NCBI GenBank assembly: GCA_026928255.1
Contig: JAIXKJ010000001.1
Span: 124,001-188,000 of the forward strand
From: Anaerolineales bacterium
GTDB lineage: Bacteria; Chloroflexota; Anaerolineae; Anaerolineales; Villigracilaceae
DNA: 64,000 nt
Reading direction: 5' to 3'
Below are positions 17,201 to 23,474 of the stretch, piece by piece. The notes beneath the pieces were generated by a model. The model did not search any database, was not told where the DNA came from, and saw only the letters and a program-made list of their open reading frames with translations. Position numbers and translations under genes: made by a program. Each line of letters begins with the position of its first letter. Position 1 is the first letter of the stretch.

Positions 17201-17535
17201 AACCCGTCGCGTCCGTTGCGCGGAAGAAACCGTCCGTAAAATCGCAACCCAAGCCCGCGCGCCCGAAGAAAGAAGCGCAAGGCGGAACGAATTTGTTGGC
17301 GCTCGCCAAAGCAGAATTGGATCGCGGCGACATTCCAGAGGCTTTGGCGCATTACGGCAAATTGATTAAGCGCGGAAAATTTTTGGAAGAATCCATCGGA
17401 CATTTGTCCGAGTCGCTGTACCGCTACCCAGTGGAAGTGGGCGTGTGGCAAGCGTTGGGCGACGCCTACATGCGGGCGAATCGGTTGAAAGAGGCGCTTG
17501 AAGCCTACAACAAAGCGGAAGAATTGATACGGTAA
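14236..17535 (+). CDS. Large TPR protein with repeated PDWL-type motifs
   Basis: 1099 residues. Residues about 1-230 are tetratricopeptide repeats (EAIAHCRHILKVFPKHLETY), and two more close the protein (EVGVWQALGDAYMRANRL). Between them lie about 800 acidic, Pro/Ala/Ser-rich, probably disordered residues, in which a short motif, acidic-x-PDWL(K/A/Q/R), recurs about every 30-60 residues (at least ten clear copies, more with PEWL/PEWV/PDFL). Three 63-residue exact-frame repeats (189 bp each) lie at 15832-16398. No signal peptide is seen. The protein looks like a cytoplasmic scaffold with many identical short binding sites for one partner; the partner is unknown. ndk follows after a hairpin. Confidence 0.85.
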   Translation: MAKVSLRSYNRETELLIEQGHLDEAIAHCRHILKVFPKHLETYRMLGKAYLEAHRYEEAADIFGRLLMAVPDDFVAHVGLSIINDEAGKLDDAIWHMERAFESQSSNSAIQSELQRLYGRRDGMEPPKVRMTRGALARIYTAGELYPQAIAEIRGVLAEDPQRADMQTLLAYCYFKNNQRADSTDVCNQLLKRYAYSFDANRILVELLPASAAAESTQVYRMHIAEMDPYSNFVKGSIFQTETVADAAVSLERLDYVEEEVQMGQDWNKSALGYPSAPSLESGASFVEEQPDWLRSEAPTLPATDSATEERPDWLLSETTDAPQTPPAAESQVPTVDDIPDFLREAGWGQASGPEQPTSFFDEEPSAGIIEADMPDWLKAQTPPADSLAPTLPPISHASEASNFLGDDGFDPFEGEAVSGDVPDWLKSASESEVAPSFETSAPQPVSEDINEADLPDWLKSENNPTDAATESSTDTPDWLKGFDETPSAESATDAVSPAAEAGDLPDWLAGAEPESETSPFGAETNAIAETPAAQPNVESLGASAQEQDDAVAWLESLAAKHGAKPEELVTDPNKRSETPPEWVAQAQSVGAEMPAAQPNVESLGASAQEQDDAVAWLESLAAKHGAKPEELVTDPNKRSETPPEWVAQAQSVGAETPAAQPNVESLGASAQEQDDAVAWLESLAAKHGAKPEELVTDPNKRSETPPEWVAQAQSVGAETPAKKDEPESAKTEWSENAANIGEEFFAEFEKDSSVSSAVDETGVWLSSLEGEQKAAETAEEETRLESGEIPEWLKEEETPPAPVRKTSLDTSSLSGWLDDLNSGADEETPTTEKTLIQNQDLSEWLGGLDDEPGLDVDIETLRAPQPPFDAKLEREEKAEELPDWLAGADEARSEKEEWTPPTPPAADAVSAAVVSAETSADAELPDWLQGMDEDEPIVETTPQPTLPSDWKPVAATQKAEEANPPSAQPGSEASKDAKPLSLEALSPEPVASVARKKPSVKSQPKPARPKKEAQGGTNLLALAKAELDRGDIPEALAHYGKLIKRGKFLEESIGHLSESLYRYPVEVGVWQALGDAYMRANRLKEALEAYNKAEELIR
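15832..16398 (+). repeat. Three tandem 189-bp coding repeats
   Basis: Three head-to-tail units of 189 bp (63 codons) begin at 15832, 16021 and 16210 with almost only synonymous or single differences (for example ETPAAQPN against EMPAAQPN). A fourth unit starts at 16399 but diverges at once. Each unit encodes DAVAWLESLAAKHG and ETPPEWVAQAQSVGAE. The near identity means recent expansion. Confidence 0.93.
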
Positions 17536-17540
17536 CATTG

Positions 17541-17567
17541 CAAACGCCGCTGAACAAGCGGCGTTTG
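17541..17567 (+). terminator. Hairpin between the TPR gene and ndk
   Basis: Perfect 11-bp arms CAAACGCCGCT / AGCGGCGTTTG with loop GAACA, starting 5 bases after the TPR stop. The following sequence is only moderately T-rich, so it may be a weak terminator or an mRNA-stabilising hairpin. Confidence 0.5.
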
Positions 17568-17595
17568 ATTGCAAATAAATTTTGGAGGAACTTGA

Positions 17596-18048
17596 ATGGA
17601 AAAATCGTTAGTGCTTGTGAAGCCCGACGGCGTGCAACGCGGATTAATTGGCGAGGTGATTGCGCGTTTTGAGCGGCGCGGCTTGCGCTTAATTGGCGCG
17701 AAGTTTTTGCAAGTGAGCAAGGAATTGGCGGAACAGCATTACGCCGAACATAAAGGAAAAGCCTTTTATGACGGCTTAATTTCGTACATTACGTCCGCGC
17801 CGGTGATGGCGATGGTTTGGGAAGGTCCGAATGCGGTGGCGGCGATTCGCCAAACGGTCGGTTCGACGAAGCCCGCCGAAGCCGCGCCTGGAACAATTCG
17901 CCATGATTTTGCTTTGGAAGTGGGACGCAATTTGATTCACGCTTCGGATAAGCCTGAAACGGGCGAGCGCGAAGCGGCGCTTTGGTTCAAGGCGGAAGAG
18001 TTGGTCGCGTGGTCTCGCGCCGTTGACGCTTGGATTTTTGAACAATAA
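17596..18048 (+). CDS. ndk: Nucleoside diphosphate kinase
   Basis: 150 residues, full length. It begins EKSLVLVKPDGVQRGLIGE, carries the nucleotide-binding region GPNAVAAIRQTVGSTKPAEA and ends the active site with the catalytic His in GRNLIHASD. It moves the gamma-phosphate of ATP to other NDPs through a phospho-His, balancing (d)NTP pools. RBS GGAGG sits 7 bases before the ATG at 17596. Monocistronic, closed by a strong hairpin terminator. Confidence 0.97.
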   Translation: MEKSLVLVKPDGVQRGLIGEVIARFERRGLRLIGAKFLQVSKELAEQHYAEHKGKAFYDGLISYITSAPVMAMVWEGPNAVAAIRQTVGSTKPAEAAPGTIRHDFALEVGRNLIHASDKPETGEREAALWFKAEELVAWSRAVDAWIFEQ

Positions 18049-18061
18049 TTTTACGAGAACA

Positions 18062-18099
18062 TACAAAAAGCGACCTTTGCAAAAAGGTCGCTTTTTGTA
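18062..18099 (+). terminator. Strong intrinsic terminator after ndk
   Basis: Perfect 17-bp arms (TACAAAAAGCGACCTTT and complement) around GCAA, with the T-run inside the 3' arm. It is symmetrical and could also stop transcripts from the opposite strand. Confidence 0.88.
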
Positions 18100-18138
18100 T
18101 TAGACATTATCGGAAATGGCGCGGCGAATTGTCATTCT

Positions 18139-18573
18139 TCATTGAAGCGCGAGGACGATTACACCCAGCGCAACGAACCCAATTCCAAGCCATTGATTGA
18201 CGGTAACTTGTTCGCCTAAAAAGATGACTCCAAAAACTGCAACCAAAACGAGGCTAAATTTATCAATCGGAGCGACTTGCGAAGCATTTCCAATTTTCAA
18301 CGCTCTGAAATAACATATCCAAGAAGCCCCCGTAGCCAACCCAGATAAAACAAGAAATAAAAAACTCTTTGGCGAAATAGAATTTAAAGGTTGATATTGC
18401 CGCGTAAAAAAAATAAGCGCTCCTGTAATGATAAGGATGATGCAAGTCCGAATAAATGTAGCGAAATCGGAACTAATATTCTCGATCCCTATCTTTGCAA
18501 AAATTGTAGTTAATGCCGCAAAAATTGCGGAAAGAGCCGCCCATGTCTGCCAGGTTGTCAATAGGGTTTTCAT
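18139..18573 (-). CDS. EamA/DMT-type half transporter
   Basis: 144 residues with four to five membrane helices, for example ALSAIFAALTTIFAKIG at the start and IGFVALGVIVLALQ at the end. The central stretch YFRALKIGNASQVAPIDKFS is a hallmark of the EamA domain. Full-length EamA exporters have two such domains; this has one, so it would work as a dimer, like a small multidrug-resistance protein. The gene is more AT-rich in codon choice than its neighbours, which hints at transfer. Substrate unknown. Confidence 0.85.
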   Translation of the reverse strand: MKTLLTTWQTWAALSAIFAALTTIFAKIGIENISSDFATFIRTCIILIITGALIFFTRQYQPLNSISPKSFLFLVLSGLATGASWICYFRALKIGNASQVAPIDKFSLVLVAVFGVIFLGEQVTVNQWLGIGFVALGVIVLALQ

Positions 18574-18596
18574 AGAGATTTCCTGATATAAAAATA

Positions 18597-18941
18597 CTAC
18601 TTCAACCTTAACAAAATTTTTCCGTCAGACCAAAGTTCTTCGATTTGATAAAAATCGCGTTGATCGGGCGAGAAGAGATGGACGACGATGTCGCCGTAAT
18701 CTACGAGAACCCAGCCTGTGCTGGCTGTGCCTTGTCGTCTCGGCTTTTTGCGATATTTTTCGCGGATTGAATCTATCGCGCCTTCGGCGAGCGCGTCCAA
18801 CATGCGGTCGCTGCTGCCGGTGCAGATGACAAAATAATCGGCGAACGGCGCGACGTTTTGAATGTCTAATAGAACGATATTTTCGCCCTTTTTATCTTCC
18901 AGAGCGTCCACGATGTCTCGCGCAATGTTTAGTGCGTTCAG
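18597..18941 (-). CDS. rsfS: Ribosomal silencing factor RsfS
   Basis: 114 residues if it begins at the CTG at 18941. The fold is clear: VDALEDKKGENIVLLDIQNV, FADYFVICTGSSDRMLDAL, STGWVLVDYGDIVVHLF and DFYQIEELWSDG. RsfS binds ribosomal protein uL14 and blocks subunit joining in starved cells. The first canonical start in frame is GTG at 18911, but family members have about ten more residues matching the codons between an in-frame TGA (18947) and this GTG (LNALNIARDI). GAGGT lies 5 bases upstream of CTG, so a CTG (or ATT at 18944) start is likely. Confidence 0.9.
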   Translation of the reverse strand: MNALNIARDIVDALEDKKGENIVLLDIQNVAPFADYFVICTGSSDRMLDALAEGAIDSIREKYRKKPRRQGTASTGWVLVDYGDIVVHLFSPDQRDFYQIEELWSDGKILLRLK

Positions 18942-18959
18942 AATTCACCTCGATAAATT

Positions 18960-19346
18960 TTATTTTGAGTCCGCGTTTTTTAGCGTTTTTTCCACCGCGT
19001 CTTTAAGGTCTTGAAAGCCGACGGGTTTGGTGAGATACATCGAAGCGCCCGCGTCCAATCCGACTTTGATGTCGTTGGGCATGCTCTTGGCAGAAAGGAT
19101 GATGACCGGAATGGAAGAAAGGCTCGGCTCGCGGCGGATGTAGCGCAACACTTCCAACCCCGAAATGTCGGGCATCATAATGTCGAGCAGAATTAGATCC
19201 GGTTTTTCTTGCGCGATGATGGGGATGGCGGGCGCGCTGGAAAACATTTTGATAACGCGAAAGCCGTTAATTCGCATCATTTCCGAAAAGAGTTCGGCGG
19301 CGTCCGCTTCGTCCTCGATAATCATTACGGTTTTTTGTTTTGCCAT
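18960..19346 (-). CDS. Single-domain response regulator (CheY-like)
   Basis: 128 residues from the ATG at 19346, preceded by GAGGAAAC. Receiver domain only: acidic pair in MIIEDEADAAEL, phospho-acceptor Asp in LILLDIMMPDISGLE (about residue 53), Ser/Thr switch in VIILSAKS and Lys in YLTKPVG. No output domain, so it acts through protein-protein contact or as a phosphorelay step. No histidine kinase gene is adjacent; the nearest sensor-like gene, at 23475, lacks a normal phosphoacceptor. Confidence 0.92.
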   Translation of the reverse strand: MAKQKTVMIIEDEADAAELFSEMMRINGFRVIKMFSSAPAIPIIAQEKPDLILLDIMMPDISGLEVLRYIRREPSLSSIPVIILSAKSMPNDIKVGLDAGASMYLTKPVGFQDLKDAVEKTLKNADSK

Positions 19347-19456
19347 TCTGTTTCCTCTGTCCGCTAAAAATAGCATAAAGATATAAAAAATACAAGGGGC
19401 TTAATGTAAGGTTTGCAGTTTGGGCTGCGTCCAAACGAAAAAGATTTGGAGATGAT

Positions 19457-19963
19457 ATGAGCGAATTAGACACGTTCCGCGCGGAGAAAGATAAATTTTT
19501 TGGAAGCCATTCGCAAAGCCCGCTGACGCAAGAGCAAAAAAAAGATTTTCAAGGGCTGAATTATTTTCCCGAAGACGAAGCGCTTCGCCTCGAAACGCGG
19601 ATTGAAGAATTTCCCGTCAAAGACGAAATCGTGATTCAAACGACGACGGGCGGCGCGCAACAGTACGAGCGCTTCGGCAAGTTCTCTTTTGAAGCGGAAG
19701 GTCAAACGGCGGAGTTGACGATTTATCGCGGCGAACACGGATTCTTTTTGCCCTTCGCAGACGCGCTGGCTGGCAAAGAGACCTATCCCGCCGGGCGTTA
19801 CCTCGAACCGCAAGCGCTTCCGAACGGTCTCTTTTTGGTGGATTTCAATCTCGCGTATAACCCGTACTGCGCCTATAACGAGATGTGGTCTTGCCCAATT
19901 ACCCCCGCAGAAAATCGAATTGCGGTTGCGATTCGCGCCGGAGAAAAAGTCTTCCATCCTTAA
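19457..19963 (+). CDS. DUF1684 family protein
   Basis: 168 residues. DUF1684 landmarks are all present: FRAEKDKFF at the start, FQGLNYFPEDEALRLE, the FLPFADALAGKETYPAGRYL strand pair and the C-terminal FNLAYNPYCAYNEMWSCPI block with conserved Asn, Tyr and two Cys. The family is widespread and uncharacterised. No signal peptide, so a cytoplasmic location is expected. It converges on the zinc-finger gene with 11 bases between stops. RBS is GGAGAT. Confidence 0.9.
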   Translation: MSELDTFRAEKDKFFGSHSQSPLTQEQKKDFQGLNYFPEDEALRLETRIEEFPVKDEIVIQTTTGGAQQYERFGKFSFEAEGQTAELTIYRGEHGFFLPFADALAGKETYPAGRYLEPQALPNGLFLVDFNLAYNPYCAYNEMWSCPITPAENRIAVAIRAGEKVFHP

Positions 19964-19974
19964 AAGCGGCAGAG

Positions 19975-20283
19975 TTAGTTCGTCCCTTTGGAATCCGCTT
20001 CGTCGTCGGCGTGTTCGATGACGTCGAGCAACGCTTCGTATTCGTCGCAACAATCGGAACACATGTTCAAATGTTCGCGGATGAGCGGCGTGAGGACTTT
20101 TGCGTCTTTGCCTTCTTTGATTTCGGCTTCGACGAATTCGTCCAAGCGTTCGTACATGTCGCCGCAAGAAAGGTCTTCTTTGCGAACGTCTTCTAGGATT
20201 TGCAAGAAGCGCAAAATTACCGCATCCGTAATTTCAGGCTGAACGGGTTGGACGTTTGAGGCGGGCGTTTTTTTATGAGTCAT
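19975..20283 (-). CDS. Putative zinc-finger anti-sigma-like protein
   Basis: 102 residues. A Cys and His set in the order of zinc-binding anti-sigma factors is seen: LSCGDMYERLDEFVEAEI, then REHLNMCSDCCDEYEALLDV (His-x3-Cys-x2-Cys). There is no membrane segment, so it would be a soluble ZAS-like regulator. It starts about 50 bases downstream of the ECF sigma-factor gene in the same direction, the usual order of a sigma/anti-sigma pair. Redox control through the Cys residues is possible but inferred. Confidence 0.75.
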   Translation of the reverse strand: MTHKKTPASNVQPVQPEITDAVILRFLQILEDVRKEDLSCGDMYERLDEFVEAEIKEGKDAKVLTPLIREHLNMCSDCCDEYEALLDVIEHADDEADSKGTN

Positions 20284-20333
20284 TCTATAAGCGAGACGAT
20301 TGCTAAATTTTTATTCTTACGTCGAGATTATAC

Positions 20334-20972
20334 TTACTTTTGCTCGAAAGCCAAAAGGACGTCTTGCGGGGTGAGGTCTTCCAACGCCAGCCGCTTTTTT
20401 AAGCGCAGACGCGCGTCGTGCAGCAGTTTGTACAGGGCGTTGCGATTGGTCTTCATGCGTTTGACGGCGTCTTCCATCGAGGCGTTTTGCACGCCGAGAA
20501 GCATGAGCGCGTCGCGCTGTTTGGGCGTGAGTTCTTCGTCTAAAATGCGGCGGACTCGGGCAATCATGTCGTTGCGTTCGGCGTAAAGTTCGGGCGAGGC
20601 TTGCGGGTCGGCGAGCAGTCCGGGCGGCGGGGGGGCGTCTTCGTTTTCGGTCAACTCGTCGAGCGAAGCGTCGCGCCAGCGTTTGCGGCGCAGTTCGGTC
20701 AACGCGATGCGGATGGCGATTTTGTGCACCCACGTTGTGAATAGGCTGCGCCCTTGAAACGTGTCCAGTTGGTCTAATACGCGCAACAAGGTTTCTTGCG
20801 TTACTTCTTCAACCAGCGGCGGAAATAGCGGGTCGTCGGGCGAGAGCCAGCGCGAGAGGGCGTAGGGCAGCCCCTTTTCGATGACGACGCGCAAATCGCC
20901 GATTGCTTCTTCGTGGATGTCGCCTTCGGCGCGTAAATCGTTTAGCCAAGATTGGTTTGTGCGGACGCTCAT
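20334..20972 (-). CDS. ECF-type RNA polymerase sigma factor
   Basis: 212 residues. Region 2 reads PLVEEVTQETLLRVLDQLDT, then SLFTTWVHKIAIRIALTELRR. Region 4 helix-turn-helix is ELTPKQRDALMLLGVQNASM, followed by EDAVKRMKTNRNALYKLLHDA. The N-terminal ~35 residues precede the sigma-2 domain. It directs transcription of an unknown regulon; the downstream zinc-finger gene is its likely antagonist. Target promoters cannot be named from this window. Confidence 0.93.
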   Translation of the reverse strand: MSVRTNQSWLNDLRAEGDIHEEAIGDLRVVIEKGLPYALSRWLSPDDPLFPPLVEEVTQETLLRVLDQLDTFQGRSLFTTWVHKIAIRIALTELRRKRWRDASLDELTENEDAPPPPGLLADPQASPELYAERNDMIARVRRILDEELTPKQRDALMLLGVQNASMEDAVKRMKTNRNALYKLLHDARLRLKKRLALEDLTPQDVLLAFEQK

Positions 20973-21032
20973 ATTTTTGTATTATAAAGGAAAGGCGGGC
21001 GGCTTCGCTTAATTCTGATAGGATGTTTATAA

Positions 21033-21063
21033 AACGAAAACCGTCTGTTGGACGGTTTTCGTT
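21033..21063 (-). terminator. Intrinsic terminator of the tRNA-Val transcript
   Basis: Perfect 13-bp arms (AACGAAAACCGTC and complement) around TGTTG, one base past the tRNA 3' end in its transcription direction, with a T-rich 3' side. Confidence 0.85.
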
Positions 21064-21064
21064 G

Positions 21065-21138
21065 TGGGCGCGCAGGGACTCGAACCCCGGACCTCTTGTG
21101 TGTGATACAAGCGCTCTAACCAGCTGAGCTACGCGCCC
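21065..21138 (-). tRNA. tRNA-Val (anticodon CAC)
   Basis: The minus strand folds into a full cloverleaf: acceptor GGGCGCG/CGCGCCC, D-arm GCTCAGCTGGTTAGAGC, anticodon stem CTTGT/ACAAG with loop ATCACAC (anticodon CAC, reading GUG), T-arm CGGGGTTCGAGTCCCTG (one mismatch). CCA is not encoded. It is followed by its own terminator. Confidence 0.95.
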
Positions 21139-21180
21139 GACGATGGGGCATTATATCCGAGCCTTTTGTCTTTTGCAAGC

Positions 21181-22644
21181 CTAATGCGTCAAATCTTCGG
21201 GGCGGAAGCAGGATTCGTAGTCCGCGCCGAGAATGACGCGGTATTGCGCTTTGCGATTCGGGTCGGGCATGGAAAGCACGTTTGCCGAAGGCGTTCCTAA
21301 AATGTTGAGAATCGTCTCGCGTTGGACGGGGTCTTGCGCGGAGGTGTAATCCACGAGGACGGTATTTCCGTAATTGCGGTTATCGGCAGGGCTGACTGTC
21401 GTTTCGTACCCGGCGTAATTGAGGCGGGCGGCGGCGAGGGCGTCCATCGTGTCGAAGTACGAACCGTTTTGAACTTCAACGGTGATTGTTTCTCGCGCCG
21501 CCGCATAAGCGGATAAAGTGGTCGCTTCGACCAGTAATGAATTGAGCGAATCTTGCGGAAGCAAAACGGCGGCGCCGCCGTCCGTCGTCCACGGTTGGAC
21601 GTAAGGCGGGCGGATGTAATATCCGCGAATGTTGGCGTTAGTGAAGTTGACGGCATACGGCGCAAGACGCAACATATCGCCCAAACTCATGTCGGTAACG
21701 ATAGCGCTGGAAAAATCGTTGTACAACTGCGGAATTTTAGAAAGCGTTCCGCTTTGCAGCGTCTTTTGAAACGCGGCGCGGATGACTTCTTGCTGGCGGC
21801 GTTCGCGGTCAAAGTCGCTGGATTTAGAACGCGAACGGGCGTACCACAGCGCGAGGTCGCCATCCAAGTGGACTTGACCCGGACCGATAGTGAAGAGTTG
21901 CCAATTGTCTTCGTCGTTTTCGTCGAGGTTAGGCGCAATCAAACGCCAGTCGGTGTAGGGGCAGGCGATAGGCACGTCAAACCCGCCAAGCGTATCCACG
22001 AGGTTGCGAAAGCCGTCAAACTCAATCATGGCGGTGTGGTCAATGCGGATGCCGAAATTTTCTAAAATGGTTTCTTTGAGGAGCGCCATTCCGCCGCCAG
22101 GGTAGCCGAGTTCGCCGCTTTGGTAGGCGGTGTTGATACGCTGCATTCCGACAGTCGGGATGTTGAGCCAAGTGTCTCGCGGAATGGAGATGAGCGAAAT
22201 TTGTCCTTCTCGAAACCAGACGACGGCGATGATTAATGTGTCGGTGCGATGCGACGTTCCGCCTGGGCGACGGTCTGAGCCGATGAGCAAAAAATTGACG
22301 GTTTCGTTTTCAGTAGTTAGCGGCGGCAAAGCAGTGGGGACGACGGCGGCTTGGGCGGGAGATAAAGTTTCAGTTGGCGGAAGCGCCGTCGGCGGGGGAA
22401 GCGGCGAAGCGGGAGGCTGTTCAAACGTCGCCGTGTCTTGCGGCGCAAAGGTTGGCATTTCCGCCAACGCAGGCGGGGTTAACGTCGCCAGCGAGGGTTG
22501 AAAAGGCGTAGGCGTGGGCGAGGCGTTTGGCGCGGAGGTAACGAGGATGAAGGGAAGGGTTACTTGGTCTTGCGGGGGCGTTCCGCAGGAGGAGATGAAA
22601 ACGGCAAAGCAGACGGCGAATGTAAATAATTTTGAAATTTTCAT
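21181..22644 (-). CDS. LytR-CpsA-Psr family ligase with lipoprotein signal
   Basis: 487 residues. The N-terminus is a lipoprotein-type signal ending FISSC (Cys about 20), where most LCP enzymes have a membrane helix. A ~100-residue Pro/Thr/Ala spacer follows, then the LCP catalytic domain: GSDRRPGGTSHRTDTL, SIPRDTWLNIP, MQRINTAYQSG and ARSRSKSSDFDRERRQQ, holding the Arg and Asp residues that bind the polyprenyl pyrophosphate. A LytR_C domain closes it (ITVEVQNGS...AGYETTVS). LCP proteins attach glycopolymers from a polyprenyl carrier to peptidoglycan or protein. Last gene of an operon with LysM and sensor-like genes (14-base and 3-base gaps). Confidence 0.93.
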   Translation of the reverse strand: MKISKLFTFAVCFAVFISSCGTPPQDQVTLPFILVTSAPNASPTPTPFQPSLATLTPPALAEMPTFAPQDTATFEQPPASPLPPPTALPPTETLSPAQAAVVPTALPPLTTENETVNFLLIGSDRRPGGTSHRTDTLIIAVVWFREGQISLISIPRDTWLNIPTVGMQRINTAYQSGELGYPGGGMALLKETILENFGIRIDHTAMIEFDGFRNLVDTLGGFDVPIACPYTDWRLIAPNLDENDEDNWQLFTIGPGQVHLDGDLALWYARSRSKSSDFDRERRQQEVIRAAFQKTLQSGTLSKIPQLYNDFSSAIVTDMSLGDMLRLAPYAVNFTNANIRGYYIRPPYVQPWTTDGGAAVLLPQDSLNSLLVEATTLSAYAAARETITVEVQNGSYFDTMDALAAARLNYAGYETTVSPADNRNYGNTVLVDYTSAQDPVQRETILNILGTPSANVLSMPDPNRKAQYRVILGADYESCFRPEDLTH

Positions 22645-22658
22645 TGACGGGCGAACGG

Positions 22659-23471
22659 TTAGGGCGATGCGGTTGTCGCCGTCGGTGGGACGGCGGGTTC
22701 GGAGGGGAGGAAGGTCGGCGTGGGCGGAAGGGTCGGCGCGGAGGTTTCGCTGGGGGCGGAAGTCGGCGGAGGCGCTGTCGGCGTGAAGGTGGCGGTGAAG
22801 GGGATGACGGTTTGCGTGAGCGGCTCAGTCAGGAGCGGCGCGGGGGTGTAGGTGATGCCCGGCTGCGGCGTGAAAGTCAGCGTGCGGGTGGGGACGTTCG
22901 GCACATAGAGCGCTTCGCCGACGTAGATTTGGTCGCTGACGCGGCAGTTGACGAGTTTGAGCAGGTTAGCGCCGACGCCGTAGCGCAAGCCGATGTTGTA
23001 GAAGGTGTCGCCCGCGATGACAATGTAATTTTTGATCCAACCCGCCGCGCCTTGAATGCAGGCGGCGACGGTGCTGGTCGGCGAGGCGCTGGGGACGTAG
23101 AGCAGCGTGCCGACGATGAGGTTTTCGGAGAAGAGGCAATTTCCGCTTTTGAGGGATTCTTTGTCCACGCGGTATTTGGCGGCGAGGCTGTCGAGCGTGT
23201 CGCCTGCTTGAATGCCGACGGCGATCCAGCCGACGGGCGGCTGACAGGAAACGGCGGTGAAGGGCGGCGTGGAGGTGGCGGTGTCGGCGGCGACGAAAAA
23301 TAAGGTGTTGGTTGCGGTGATGGGAATTGGCGAAAGAATCGGCGTTGTCGTCGGCGCGGGCGGTTTTTCAGGAGAGAAGCCGAGCAGAGAAATGGACAGC
23401 GCGCCGAGCGTCAGCAAAATGGAGAAGGCGACGGCGATGAGCGCGTTTCCAAATCCGCGCGCGTTTTGCAT
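22659..23471 (-). CDS. Membrane-anchored protein with two LysM domains
   Basis: 270 residues. One membrane helix at about 8-30 (ALIAVAFSILLTLGALSISL). Two LysM modules follow: IQAGDTLDSLAAKYRVDKE...VGTLLYVPS and IVIAGDTFYNIGLRYGVGA...VGEALYVP. Each also contains a Cys before the L-x-NC-like loop. The tail is about 75 residues of Thr/Pro/Ser, typical of extracellular linkers. LysM binds the GlcNAc-X backbone of peptidoglycan. It starts 3 bases after the stop of the sensor-like gene, so it is translationally coupled to it. Confidence 0.9.
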   Translation of the reverse strand: MQNARGFGNALIAVAFSILLTLGALSISLLGFSPEKPPAPTTTPILSPIPITATNTLFFVAADTATSTPPFTAVSCQPPVGWIAVGIQAGDTLDSLAAKYRVDKESLKSGNCLFSENLIVGTLLYVPSASPTSTVAACIQGAAGWIKNYIVIAGDTFYNIGLRYGVGANLLKLVNCRVSDQIYVGEALYVPNVPTRTLTFTPQPGITYTPAPLLTEPLTQTVIPFTATFTPTAPPPTSAPSETSAPTLPPTPTFLPSEPAVPPTATTASP

Positions 23472-23474
23472 GGC

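Noticed and set aside
21065-21138. tRNA-His (GTG)
   Set aside because: The gene is on the minus strand; in that sense the loop is ATCACAC, with CAC at positions 34-36, which is Val.
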